The notes below the pieces were generated by a model, which worked only from the letters and a program-made list of their open reading frames with translations, was not told where the DNA came from and did no database searches. Made by a program: the position numbers and the translations under genes. Below are positions 51,539 through 59,817 of a DNA stretch of 64,000 bases, piece after piece. Position 1 is the first letter of the stretch, and each line of letters opens with the position of its first letter. Source of the stretch: Arthrobacter gengyunqii (GTDB lineage: Bacteria > Actinomycetota > Actinomycetes > Actinomycetales > Micrococcaceae); contig NZ_CP095461.1 of NCBI RefSeq assembly GCF_023022985.1, positions 2,790,001 to 2,854,000 on the forward strand. Reading direction: 5' to 3'.

Positions 51539-52726
51539 TCAGTAAAGGACCTTCGCCGGTTCGATCTCCCTCACCCAGGCCAGGATCCCGCCGTCCACGT
51601 TAAACACCCGGTCATAGCCCTGCCCCCGCAGGAAAGCCGCCACCTCGGCTGACCGTCCGCCGGACTTGCAGTGCACGTAGAGATCCCGGCCCCGTGCGGG
51701 CAGGTTATCCCCCGCCAGGATTCCGGCGCGGGGCATCAGCTCCGCCCCCTCGATGCTGACAATTGCGTGCTCTCCCGGCTCCCTGACATCGATCAGGTCA
51801 AAGTCCCGTTCTCCAGCCGCCCGCGCCGCGAGCAGCAGCTGCAGTTCCCGGACGCCGACGGCGGGCGCCTCGTCCCCGGTCCCTTGGCTGCCTTCGGGAG
51901 GCATCCCGCAGAATGCCTCATAATCCTCTTCCAGTTCGGTGACCGGTTCAGCGGCGGGGTCTTTCCGCAGCCGGATTTCGCGCCACGACATGTCCAGCGC
52001 ATTGAGCACCAGGACCCGGCCCAGGAGCGTCACTCCGGTGCCGGTAATCAGCTTCACCGCTTCGTTGACCATGACCGAGCCGATCTGGGCGCAGAGCACC
52101 CCCAGCACTCCCCCTTCTGCGCAGGAGGGAACCGAACCGGCGGGCGGCGCCTCGGGATAAAGGTCGCGGTACGTCGGCCCGTGCCTTCCCCAAAAGACGC
52201 TGACCTGCCCGTCGAAGCGCAGGATCGATCCCCAGACATAGGGCTTGCCCAGAATCTCGGCAGCATCGTTGACCAGGTAGCGGGTGGCGAAATTATCGGT
52301 GCCGTCCAGGATCAGGTCATATCCGGCGAAGATCTCCAGCACATTGTCAGCGTCCAGTCGCGCCGGGTGCAGTTGGACGTTCACCAGGGGATTCAGTTCG
52401 CGGATGCTCCGCCGGGCAGACTCGGCCTTGGAGCTGCCGAGGTCGGAGACGCCGTGAATGATTTGGCGCTGCAGATTGGATTCGTCCACCGTGTCGTCGT
52501 CGACAATCCCCAGCGTGCCAACTCCCGCCGCCGCCAGGTACAGCAGCGCCGGTGAGCCAAGGCCGCCGGCACCAATGACCAGGACACGCGCGTTTTTGAG
52601 CCGTTGCTGCGCGGGCATCCCAAATTCGGGGATGATTAAATGCCGCGAGTAGCGCCGGGTTTCCTCGCTGGTCAGCCCTGCCGCGGGCTCAACCAGCGGA
52701 GGCAGGGCAGCTTTTGGCTCACTCAT
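51539..52726 (-). CDS. moeZ: MoeB/MoeZ-type sulfur-carrier adenylyltransferase with rhodanese domain
   Basis: The protein has 395 residues. The N-terminal ThiF/MoeB domain (residues 1-260) has VLVIGAGGLGSPALLYLAAA, ESNLQRQIIHGVSDLGSSKA (ATP-site Arg and Gln), NFATRYLVNDA and VPSCAEGGVLGVLCAQIG. The C-terminal rhodanese domain has FDLIDVREPGEHAIVSIEGA and the sulfur-carrying Cys in YVHCKSGGRSAEVAA. MoeZ activates MoaD/CysO-like carriers for molybdopterin and thiolation reactions. Unlike the E1-like protein at 20 kb, all adenylation motifs are kept. Confidence 0.93.
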   Translation of the reverse strand: MSEPKAALPPLVEPAAGLTSEETRRYSRHLIIPEFGMPAQQRLKNARVLVIGAGGLGSPALLYLAAAGVGTLGIVDDDTVDESNLQRQIIHGVSDLGSSKAESARRSIRELNPLVNVQLHPARLDADNVLEIFAGYDLILDGTDNFATRYLVNDAAEILGKPYVWGSILRFDGQVSVFWGRHGPTYRDLYPEAPPAGSVPSCAEGGVLGVLCAQIGSVMVNEAVKLITGTGVTLLGRVLVLNALDMSWREIRLRKDPAAEPVTELEEDYEAFCGMPPEGSQGTGDEAPAVGVRELQLLLAARAAGERDFDLIDVREPGEHAIVSIEGAELMPRAGILAGDNLPARGRDLYVHCKSGGRSAEVAAFLRGQGYDRVFNVDGGILAWVREIEPAKVLY

Positions 52727-52800
52727 GGATCCAATCTAGTACCCAAACCGTGCTGCGGAACCCGCCGGAGAGGTACCCGCGGGTAAACTGAAGGCCGTTG

Positions 52801-52820
52801 ACCGGGCACCTTGGCCCGGT
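52801..52820 (+). promoter_or_regulatory. Inverted repeat upstream of the TetR gene
   Basis: ACCGGGC (52801-52807) and GCCCGGT (52814-52820) form a 7-bp palindrome with a 6-base spacer, about 20 bases before the GTG. It could be an operator or an mRNA hairpin. Confidence 0.35.
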
Positions 52821-52841
52821 GCCGTTGAGAGGTCCATACAC

Positions 52842-53456
52842 GTGAGCAACCAGCAAACCGGCAAGCCAACCCGGCTCCCCCGGGAGGAACGGCGCCGCCA
52901 GCTGTTGAACGCCGCGCAGGAGGTTTTTGTCAGCAACGGTTTCCACGGAGCGGCCATGGACGACATTGCCGAAGTGGCCCGGGTCAGCAAGCCCGTTCTC
53001 TATCAGCATTTTCCGGGCAAGCGGGAGCTGTATCTGGCGCTGCTCGAGGACCATCTGGGCACCCTCACGGAATTCCTCACGAGCGCTTTGAACTCGACCA
53101 CCGACAACGATCTGCGCGTCCGGGAAACCATGCGCGCCTACTTCCGTTTCGTGGCTCAGGACAGCCAGGGCCACCGGCTGGTTTTTGAGTCCGACATGAC
53201 CAACGACGCAGAAGTCAGCGCCCGGATCGAGGAATTCAATGCCCGGTTCGCGTCCAATATTGCCGATGTCATCGCAGAGGACACCAAGCTTTCCCACGTG
53301 GAGGCGACGCTGCTGGGCCGGGCGCTGGCCGGCATGGCCCAAGTGAGTGCCCGCTACTGGCTGGAGACGAACGGAGACTTGGACATAGATGCGGCGTCCG
53401 AGCTCGTCTACCGTTTAGCTTGGCGCGGAATCAGCCGGTTCCCCAAGGAAATCTAG
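52842..53456 (+). CDS. TetR family transcriptional regulator
   Basis: The protein has 204 residues. The N-terminal helix-turn-helix is RRRQLLNAAQEVFVSNGFHG followed by AAMDDIAEVARVSKPVLYQH and FPGKRELYLALLE, very typical of TetR. The C-terminal ligand domain (residues 60-204) has no specific signature. GTG 52842 has GAGAGG about 9 bases upstream. It precedes DUF3107 by 47 bases on the same strand, a pairing common in related actinobacteria. Its targets are unknown. Confidence 0.92.
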   Translation: MSNQQTGKPTRLPREERRRQLLNAAQEVFVSNGFHGAAMDDIAEVARVSKPVLYQHFPGKRELYLALLEDHLGTLTEFLTSALNSTTDNDLRVRETMRAYFRFVAQDSQGHRLVFESDMTNDAEVSARIEEFNARFASNIADVIAEDTKLSHVEATLLGRALAGMAQVSARYWLETNGDLDIDAASELVYRLAWRGISRFPKEI

Positions 53457-53503
53457 AGTAGATTTCGAAGCGGATATGTTTCATTAATACAGGAGGCACC
53501 ACG

Positions 53504-53728
53504 GTGGAAGTAAAAATCGGCATTCAGAATGTTGGCCGCGAAATCGTTTTTGAATCGAGCCAGACCGCCGACGCCGTTGCTGACGTCGTGGCGGAGGCCC
53601 TGAGCAGCCAGAAGGAACTGCGGCTCAAGGATGACAAGGGCCGGCTCATCATGGTTCCCGCCGGTGTCATCGGGTACGTGGAAATTGGCGCTGAAGAGGT
53701 TCGCCGCGTCGGCTTCGGCGCGCTCTAG
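53504..53728 (+). CDS. DUF3107 family protein
   Basis: This small 74-residue protein covers the whole domain: VEVKIGIQNVGREIVFESSQ at the start and MVPAGVIGYVEIGAEEVRRV near the end. The function is unknown; the family is confined largely to actinobacteria. It has an excellent ribosome binding site, AGGAGG 8 bases from GTG 53504. It may be expressed at high level from its own promoter within the 47-base gap. Confidence 0.93.
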   Translation: MEVKIGIQNVGREIVFESSQTADAVADVVAEALSSQKELRLKDDKGRLIMVPAGVIGYVEIGAEEVRRVGFGAL

Positions 53729-53746
53729 GTTCCGGAGGACCGGACG

Positions 53747-54049
53747 ATGATCAGCCTGATTGTTGCTGCTTTGGCCTCGCTGGCGGTTGGCTTCATCGTC
53801 CGGGGCGCGGACCGCCGCCGGTCCCGGTACGGCGTTTTTCTGCTCCCGGGCCTGTCTCTGGCTGCGGCCATGGTCCTGTGGGTCGGGCTGCAGCTGGGCG
53901 GCACGGGATCTGATCCTGACCTGTTTTGGCTTGCGTGGGTCCTGCCGCCGGTTGCCGGCGCCGCAGCCGCAGTCATTGCCGCGGTTGTCATAGGTCCCCG
54001 TCGCGAAGCCCGGGATGCGGCAGAGCTGGAAAGGGTGCTGCGGTTCTGA
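53747..54049 (+). CDS. Small membrane protein, function unknown
   Basis: This 100-residue protein has three hydrophobic segments: ISLIVAALASLAVGFIV, GVFLLPGLSLAAAMVLWVGL and WVLPPVAGAAAAVIAAVVIG. A basic loop (RGADRRRSRYG) separates the first two segments and a charged tail ends the protein. It begins 18 bases after DUF3107 and is probably in the same transcript. No family with a known role is recognised. Confidence 0.75.
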   Translation: MISLIVAALASLAVGFIVRGADRRRSRYGVFLLPGLSLAAAMVLWVGLQLGGTGSDPDLFWLAWVLPPVAGAAAAVIAAVVIGPRREARDAAELERVLRF

Positions 54050-54059
54050 CCGCCCGGGA

Positions 54060-55127
54060 CTAACCGGCGGACAGGAGAGCGCCCAGCTCGCGCGACAGAA
54101 TTTGCCCTGCGGCCCGGTGCCCCGCGTCAGTGAAATGGCGGCCGTCAGTCTCCCGGTACTCTCCCAGCGAGAACCGCGTCCACCAGTCCCCCACGCTGAG
54201 GAACTCCACCCCCTCTTGTTGCGCCACTGAGGCCAGCAGTGCGTCCACGGCCGTGCGCCTGCTTCCCACCGCGCCCTTAGCGGAGGAAATGACGCCGATC
54301 ATTACCAGCCGGGACTTCGGATAGGTGCGCCGGGCTTCCGCGATCATGGTCCGTGCAGCTTCGGCAATTTGCACGTCCGAGGCAATTCCGGCGTCGTTCC
54401 CTCCGCCCTGCAGTACCACCAGCTGTGGAGTCCCCCAGGGCAGCACCCACTGCTGCTGCGTCAAGGCAGTGTAATAGTTGCCAACGGAGCCGTTTCCCCG
54501 GATGTAGCCGGTGCCTCCTGCGCCGCGGAGCACCGTCCGGTAGCCCAGTTCGGTCAACCCCTGATCCACCCAGGTGCCCGGTCCCGTCTGTGAATCGCCG
54601 ATGACGACGGCGGACCCGGCAATCTCCGCGTCCCACGTCATCACCCGGTCCAGTTCCGGGACCCGGATCAAGGACCCGTTCTCAAAATCGGTGCGGTAAA
54701 CGGCGCCAAAGGCGTATTCGGAGTTCAGCGGTTTGCCCAGCGAGGAAAAGCCGTCCCGCCTGCTGAGGACATCCACCGACTTATGGAGTACCGTGATTCC
54801 GTTTTGGGCCGTCCAGAGGACCACTTCGTCTCCGAACTCTTCACGGCATGCGGTGGGTGCCGCGCAGGACAAACCGGAAACAGGCTGTGCCAGGGGATGC
54901 CCTTCGGCTGTCCGCAGCTGCTGGAACGCGCTGATATCCTTCCAAGCTGTCCGCGGCAATCCGCCGGCCGCTTCGGCACTGTTCTTCTGCTGCAGATACC
55001 CGGCCAGCAGTGAGCTGCGCGGCTGCTCCCGCTGCTGCAGTCCGGAGGTGTCCGTTGCCCCGGCCGAGACAGCGAGTGCGGCGGCGCAGGCCAGCACAAG
55101 GCCGCGTTTAGCCGCAGATCCGGCCAT
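54060..55127 (-). CDS. Secreted SGNH/GDSL-type hydrolase
   Basis: The protein has 355 residues. An N-terminal signal peptide (LVLACAAALAVSAGA) precedes ~130 residues of unassigned sequence, then an SGNH domain. Block I is VVIGDSQTGPGTW with the Ser, the Gly block is VLRGAGGTGYIRG, block III is LQGGGNDAGI with the Asn, and block V is DGRHFTDAGHR with Asp and His. Such enzymes remove acyl or other ester groups, often from cell-wall sugars. It converges with the small membrane protein (10 bases between stops). Confidence 0.85.
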   Translation of the reverse strand: MAGSAAKRGLVLACAAALAVSAGATDTSGLQQREQPRSSLLAGYLQQKNSAEAAGGLPRTAWKDISAFQQLRTAEGHPLAQPVSGLSCAAPTACREEFGDEVVLWTAQNGITVLHKSVDVLSRRDGFSSLGKPLNSEYAFGAVYRTDFENGSLIRVPELDRVMTWDAEIAGSAVVIGDSQTGPGTWVDQGLTELGYRTVLRGAGGTGYIRGNGSVGNYYTALTQQQWVLPWGTPQLVVLQGGGNDAGIASDVQIAEAARTMIAEARRTYPKSRLVMIGVISSAKGAVGSRRTAVDALLASVAQQEGVEFLSVGDWWTRFSLGEYRETDGRHFTDAGHRAAGQILSRELGALLSAG

Positions 55128-55210
55128 GATTCCGCCCCCCTGCGTTGTCTATCCTGTCGTTCACCCCGCAAGCGCAAGCTGTTTTGCGGCAGCGGCTGCG
55201 GCAATCCCCG

Positions 55211-55924
55211 TCAGGCGGTGAGCCCCAGCCTGCTCATCCGTCGCGAGTGGTTGCGGGTCAATTCGGCGAACAAGGCCTTGAGTCCGTCTTCATAGGGTCC
55301 CTGGTCCGTGCCCTGCAGCAAACCGCCCAGAACCGCACGTTCGAGGACCACGCGCTGGGCCTGGGTCAGTGCTTCGCCAACCAGGCGCCTCCCCCAAAGA
55401 GCCAGCCGGGAGGCAAGCCGCGGATCGTCGGCGAGTGCCTGCTGCAGCCTCGCTTCAAGGACCTCGCCCGCCGGCTCGGCATCTTTCAAAGCCAGCACCA
55501 GTTCCGCCGTGGCAGGATCCAGCCGGGCCGCAACCAGCTGATAGAAGTCGTCGGAAATGGCGTCCGTGACATAGAACTTCATCAGCGATTCAAACCAGTC
55601 TGCGGGCCGGGTCCGGTCATGGAAGGCGTCTACTGACGGCTGGAAGGGCCGCATGGCCGCCTCCGGATCCAGGCCCAGCTTCACCAGGTGTTCCGTCACG
55701 CGCTCAAAGTGCCCGTATTCGCTCACCGCCAGCCGCCCCAGGACGGTGCGGTCATGCAGCGTGGGCGAAAAGCGTGCGTCCGAGGACATCCGCTCAAAAG
55801 CTGACAGCTCTCCGTACGCCATGACACCGAAAAGGTCTGCGAGGAAACGGCGGTAAATGTCCCCGACATCTGAGGATCCCGGGCCGTAGGCGGAGTCTGG
55901 TTCGGTGCGGGTGCCGTTTGTCAT
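55211..55924 (-). CDS. Ferritin-like fold protein (MiaE-like group)
   Basis: The protein has 237 residues. Helices with spaced acidic and His residues are visible: VMAYGELSAFERMSSDARF, AVSEYGHFERVTEHLVKLG (Glu-x2-His) and ALKDAEPAGEVLEARLQQAL. This fits the ferritin-like domain often annotated next to MiaE-type tRNA hydroxylases in actinobacteria. Not all di-iron ligands can be confirmed by eye. I chose ATG 55924 over a start at 55996 because the extra residues look random. It diverges from the DEAD-box helicase gene. Confidence 0.8.
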   Translation of the reverse strand: MTNGTRTEPDSAYGPGSSDVGDIYRRFLADLFGVMAYGELSAFERMSSDARFSPTLHDRTVLGRLAVSEYGHFERVTEHLVKLGLDPEAAMRPFQPSVDAFHDRTRPADWFESLMKFYVTDAISDDFYQLVAARLDPATAELVLALKDAEPAGEVLEARLQQALADDPRLASRLALWGRRLVGEALTQAQRVVLERAVLGGLLQGTDQGPYEDGLKALFAELTRNHSRRMSRLGLTA

Positions 55925-56259
55925 GGACCCCAGCGTACCGTCGGCATCGCACAGACGTCCGCGCGCCGCGCCCCGCCAATGCGGGGTCGTCGGCACCCAC
56001 CGGGTAGACTTGAAAGGTAGTAAAAGGATGCCCGGTCGTCTTACATGCCTTTGATGGACCTTAGCCAGACCCGCAATACCTACGCGATCTTGATATTTTT
56101 GGCCGTCGCCCGTGCCCGATGCACCGCGGCGGACCTGCAGTTGTTAGCCCGCGATCGGCTTCCGCTGGACGCATCATGCGCCCGCCACATGCTCCGGTGT
56201 GGGCTTTTGCAGCCACTCGTCGAGCCTGGCGCCGCGATGCCTAACTGAACGGTACTTAA
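55925..56259 (+). promoter_or_regulatory. Long leader of the DEAD-box helicase, with a possible uORF
   Basis: A 335-base gap. A likely -10 element TAGACT sits near 56004, giving a leader of about 245 bases before TTG 56260. A frame at 56045-56248 could encode 67 residues, ending 11 bases before the helicase start. Its third-position GC is lower than in the neighbouring genes. Long leaders are common for cold-regulated helicase mRNAs. Confidence 0.4.
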
Positions 56260-57951
56260 TTGAACACTGAACTCTCCCAGGTTGATGACACCCGTCACCT
56301 CACCGCCGATGACAGCAATGAAGCTTTGAGCGTGGCTGAAACCCTGGCCACCACGCAGGCAGCGGCCATAATTCCGGAACTGACGTTCGCGGATTTTGGC
56401 GTCCGCTCCGACATTGTGGAGTCGCTCTCTGAAGCGGGCATCACCCATCCCTTCCCCATCCAGTCGATGACACTGCCGGTGGCCCTGGGCGGTCACGACA
56501 TCATTGGCCAGGCCAAGACGGGCACAGGCAAGACGCTCGGCTTCGGCATTCCCGCCATCCAGCGGGTCATTGCGCCCGACGACGAGGCTTACGCGTCCCT
56601 CGCCGTGCCCGGTGCCCCGCAGGCACTGATTGTTGTTCCCACCCGTGAACTCGCCGTCCAGGTTGCCGGTGACCTGTCCACTGCTGCCAAGCGCCGCGGT
56701 GCCCGGATCGTCACGATTTACGGCGGCCGTGCCTACGAGCCTCAGATCGAGTCCCTGGCCGCCGGCGTCGAGATTGTGGTCGGCACCCCGGGCCGCCTGA
56801 TCGACCTGTACAACAAGAAGCACCTCTCGCTGAAAAACGTGCGCATCGTAGTCCTCGACGAAGCCGACGAGATGCTGGACCTTGGCTTCCTGCCGGACGT
56901 GGAAACCCTGATGGCCGCCACGCCCGCCGTGCGCCAGACGCTGCTCTTCTCAGCGACCATGCCCGGCGCCGTCGTCGCGATGGCCCGCCGTTACATGACC
57001 AAGCCAACCCACATCCGGGCAGCGGATCCCGATGATGAAGGCCTGACGAAGAAGGACATTCGGCAGGTTGTCTACCGGGCCCACAACCTCGACAAGAGCG
57101 AAGTGGTGTCCCGCATCCTGCAGTCCAAGGGCCGCGGACGCACCATCATTTTCACCAAGACCAAGCGCACAGCCGCCAAGCTGTCCGAGGAACTGGCGGA
57201 CCGCGGCTTTGCCGTTGCGGCCATGCACGGCGACCTGGGCCAGGGTGCACGCGAGCAGGCCATGCGCGCCTTCCGCAATGAGAAGGTTGACGTGCTCGTG
57301 GCCACCGATGTTGCTGCCCGCGGCATCGACGTCGACGACGTCACCCACGTCATTAATTACCAGTGCCCCGAAGACGAAAAGACCTACCTGCACCGCGTGG
57401 GCCGCACCGGCCGCGCCGGCAACAAGGGCACAGCCGTGACCTTCGTGGACTGGGACGATGTCCCCCGCTGGGGCCTCATCAACAAGGCCCTCGGCCTGGA
57501 CCAGGCCGAGCCCGTGGAAACGTACTCCTCGTCGCCGCACCTCTACACCGACCTGGACATTCCCGAAGGCACCAAGGGCCGTCTGCCGCGCAACAAGCGC
57601 ACGCATGCGGGCATTGACGCCGAGAAGATCGAGGACCTCGGCGAGACCGGCAAGAAGAACGCTGCCGCACCGTCCCGGGACGGCTCCCGTGACAGCTCCC
57701 GCGGACGCGACCGGACACGCGCCGGCGGCACCCGCGGCGACCGGCCCCGCAGCGGCGGTGGGGATCGCGGACGCTCGGATAAGCGTGAGGACTCACGCCG
57801 TTCCGGCGACCAGCAGGCTGCCCCGGCGCGCACCGCCGAGGCACCGGCTGCAGCAGCAGACTCGGCCGCTGACCGTCCCCGCCGCAGCCGCACCCGCACG
57901 CGCCGCCGCAACGGCGAAGTGGTCGGCGACTCCGCCCCCGCAGCCGAATAG
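56260..57951 (+). CDS. DEAD-box ATP-dependent RNA helicase
   Basis: The protein has 563 residues. The Q motif region is GITHPFPIQ, Walker A AKTGTGKT, motif II VLDEADEML, motif III SAT in LLFSATMPG, motif V ATDVAARGIDVD and motif VI YLHRVGRTGRAG. The last ~130 residues are a basic, Arg/Gly/Asp/Ser-rich disordered tail with RGD/GDR repeats, usual for actinobacterial RhlE/DeaD-type enzymes that act in ribosome assembly and RNA decay. The frame opens directly after a TAA, so TTG 56260 is the earliest start, without a Shine-Dalgarno. Confidence 0.95.
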   Translation: MNTELSQVDDTRHLTADDSNEALSVAETLATTQAAAIIPELTFADFGVRSDIVESLSEAGITHPFPIQSMTLPVALGGHDIIGQAKTGTGKTLGFGIPAIQRVIAPDDEAYASLAVPGAPQALIVVPTRELAVQVAGDLSTAAKRRGARIVTIYGGRAYEPQIESLAAGVEIVVGTPGRLIDLYNKKHLSLKNVRIVVLDEADEMLDLGFLPDVETLMAATPAVRQTLLFSATMPGAVVAMARRYMTKPTHIRAADPDDEGLTKKDIRQVVYRAHNLDKSEVVSRILQSKGRGRTIIFTKTKRTAAKLSEELADRGFAVAAMHGDLGQGAREQAMRAFRNEKVDVLVATDVAARGIDVDDVTHVINYQCPEDEKTYLHRVGRTGRAGNKGTAVTFVDWDDVPRWGLINKALGLDQAEPVETYSSSPHLYTDLDIPEGTKGRLPRNKRTHAGIDAEKIEDLGETGKKNAAAPSRDGSRDSSRGRDRTRAGGTRGDRPRSGGGDRGRSDKREDSRRSGDQQAAPARTAEAPAAAADSAADRPRRSRTRTRRRNGEVVGDSAPAAE

Positions 57952-57970
57952 CCGGGCAGCACCACAGCTT

Positions 57971-58861
57971 ATGAGCATTCCCCTTTGGTCGCCGGACGGC
58001 AGGTCGCTGGTAGTACACGCGGACAACGCCGTGTTTCTGCCCACCCTGCCGGACGGTGCCTTCACCATGATTTACGTGGATCCGCCGTTCAACACCGGCC
58101 GGTCCCAGCGCCGGCAGCAAACCACCATGGTCCGCAGCGCCGACGGCAGCGGCGACCGGGTCGGGTTCAAAGGCCGCAGCTACAGCACGGTCAAGGGCCT
58201 GCTCTCCAGCTATGACGATGCCTTCGAGGACTACTGGGCGTTCCTGGAACCCCGGTTGGCTGAGGCGTGGCGGCTCCTGGCTGACGACGGAACCCTGTAC
58301 GTGCATCTCGATTACCGCGAGGTGCACTACGCAAAAGTCATGCTGGATGCCCTCTTCGGCAGGGACTGTTTCCTGAACGAGATCATCTGGGCCTACGACT
58401 ACGGCGGACGTGCCAAGAACCGCTGGCCTGCCAAACACGACAACATCCTCGTGTACGTCAAGAATCCCGCGGCATACCACTTCGACAATGCCGAAGTGGA
58501 CCGTGAGCCGTACATGGCGCCGGGTCTGGTCACGCCCGAAAAGGTGGCGCTGGGCAAGCTGCCCACCGACGTCTGGTGGCACACCATCGTCTCTCCCACC
58601 GGCAAGGAAAAAACCGGGTACCCGACCCAGAAGCCCGAAGGCCTGCTGCGGCGCACCGTGGCTGCCAGCAGCCGCGAGGGTGACTGGGTCCTGGACTTCT
58701 TTGCGGGTTCCGGAACACTGGGTGCCGTCGCCGCCAAACTGAACCGGAAATTTGTCTGCGTGGATGCGAATCCGCAGGCCATTGACGTGATGTCCAAGCG
58801 GCTCGGCCATGCGGCCGACATCGTTTCCAGCGAAGCGGTGGCAGCTGTAGCCAGCGCCTGA
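57971..58861 (+). CDS. DNA methyltransferase of the DPPF (N4-C/N6-A) class, orphan
   Basis: The protein has 296 residues. The catalytic motif IV is IYVDPPFNTGRSQ (about residues 34-46) and precedes the SAM-binding motif I, VLDFFAGSGTLGAVAAKL (about residues 243-260). This is the order of beta-class amino-methyltransferases. DGTLYVHLDYREVHYAKV and GYPTQKPEGLLRR are typical. No restriction endonuclease or specificity gene lies nearby, so it looks like a solitary methylase. It begins 19 bases after the helicase stop and converges with the PHP gene (3 bases between stops). Confidence 0.9.
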   Translation: MSIPLWSPDGRSLVVHADNAVFLPTLPDGAFTMIYVDPPFNTGRSQRRQQTTMVRSADGSGDRVGFKGRSYSTVKGLLSSYDDAFEDYWAFLEPRLAEAWRLLADDGTLYVHLDYREVHYAKVMLDALFGRDCFLNEIIWAYDYGGRAKNRWPAKHDNILVYVKNPAAYHFDNAEVDREPYMAPGLVTPEKVALGKLPTDVWWHTIVSPTGKEKTGYPTQKPEGLLRRTVAASSREGDWVLDFFAGSGTLGAVAAKLNRKFVCVDANPQAIDVMSKRLGHAADIVSSEAVAAVASA

Positions 58862-58864
58862 GGG

Positions 58865-59713
58865 TTACGGCCGGACGACGGCGGTCCCGGTGGCCAGGCC
58901 CTCGATCTTTTCCAGGACCTCGGGGGCGGTGGTGAACTCTCCGAGCAGATTGGGTTTGCCGGTCCCGTGGTAGTCGCTGGACCCGGTGACCAGCAGCGAG
59001 TTCTCCGCTGCCAGCCGGCGCAGCCACGCCCTGCCCTCCACGGGGTTGTCGCGGTGGTCCGCTTCCACGCCCAGGAGTCCGGCGTCGATCATCTCGTGGA
59101 ACGTTTCTTCGCCCACCACGCGGCCGCGCGAGGACGCCACCGGGTGGGCGAACACCGGCACTCCCCCGGCCCGGCGGATCAGCTCGACCGCGCGGGCCGG
59201 GTCCGGGGCATAGTGGGCAACGAAGTAGCGTGACCTTGCCGTCAGGATGCCGGCAAAGGCCGCAGAACGGTCCGGCACCACGCCGGCTGCAACGAGCGCG
59301 TCGGCAATGTGCGGCCGCCCGATCGTCGCGCCCGGGGCCACATGTTCCTGCACCAGGTCCCAGTCGATGGGAAAATCCTCAGCCAGCCGCTGCACCATCA
59401 TCTCGGCGCGGGACACCCGCGCCGTCCGGGACCTGGCGATTTCAGCCACCAGCTCAGGATCGGTTGGGTCGTGCAGGTAGGACAGCACATGGACGCTGAT
59501 TCCCTCACTGCTGCGGCAGGAGACCTCCATCCCCTGCACCAGGGTCAGTCCCTCCCGGCGGGCCGCCTCAGCCGCCTCCTGCCACCCGGAGGTGGCATCG
59601 TGGTCGGTCAGGGCCACCACATCCAACCCGGCCTCTTTTGCCGAACGCATCACCTCCGCCGGCGGCTGGGTTCCGTCGGAGACTGTGGAGTGCGTGTGCA
59701 GGTCGATTCTCAC
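58865..59713 (-). CDS. PHP-domain phosphoesterase (RNase AM/YciV-like)
   Basis: The protein has 282 residues. The N-terminal PHP motif is DLHTHSTVSDGTQPP, then ALTDHDATSGWQEA and EVSCRSSEGISVHVLSYLHD, followed by the later His residues in PVFAHP and SSDYHGTGKPN. These are the metal ligands of nucleoside 3',5'-bisphosphate phosphatases and 5'-3' exoribonucleases of this family. It acts in the cytoplasm on small phosphorylated nucleotides or RNA ends. It diverges from the aminopeptidase gene with a 104-base gap. Confidence 0.92.
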   Translation of the reverse strand: MRIDLHTHSTVSDGTQPPAEVMRSAKEAGLDVVALTDHDATSGWQEAAEAARREGLTLVQGMEVSCRSSEGISVHVLSYLHDPTDPELVAEIARSRTARVSRAEMMVQRLAEDFPIDWDLVQEHVAPGATIGRPHIADALVAAGVVPDRSAAFAGILTARSRYFVAHYAPDPARAVELIRRAGGVPVFAHPVASSRGRVVGEETFHEMIDAGLLGVEADHRDNPVEGRAWLRRLAAENSLLVTGSSDYHGTGKPNLLGEFTTAPEVLEKIEGLATGTAVVRP

Positions 59714-59817
59714 CCCATCAATCTACTTGCTTCGAACCTTCCGCCGATCGTCCGGCGCGGACCGGAAGTGTTCCGGGATGTTTGGCCGCCCCGTCCGCAC
59801 AGTGAGACCATGGAGGG

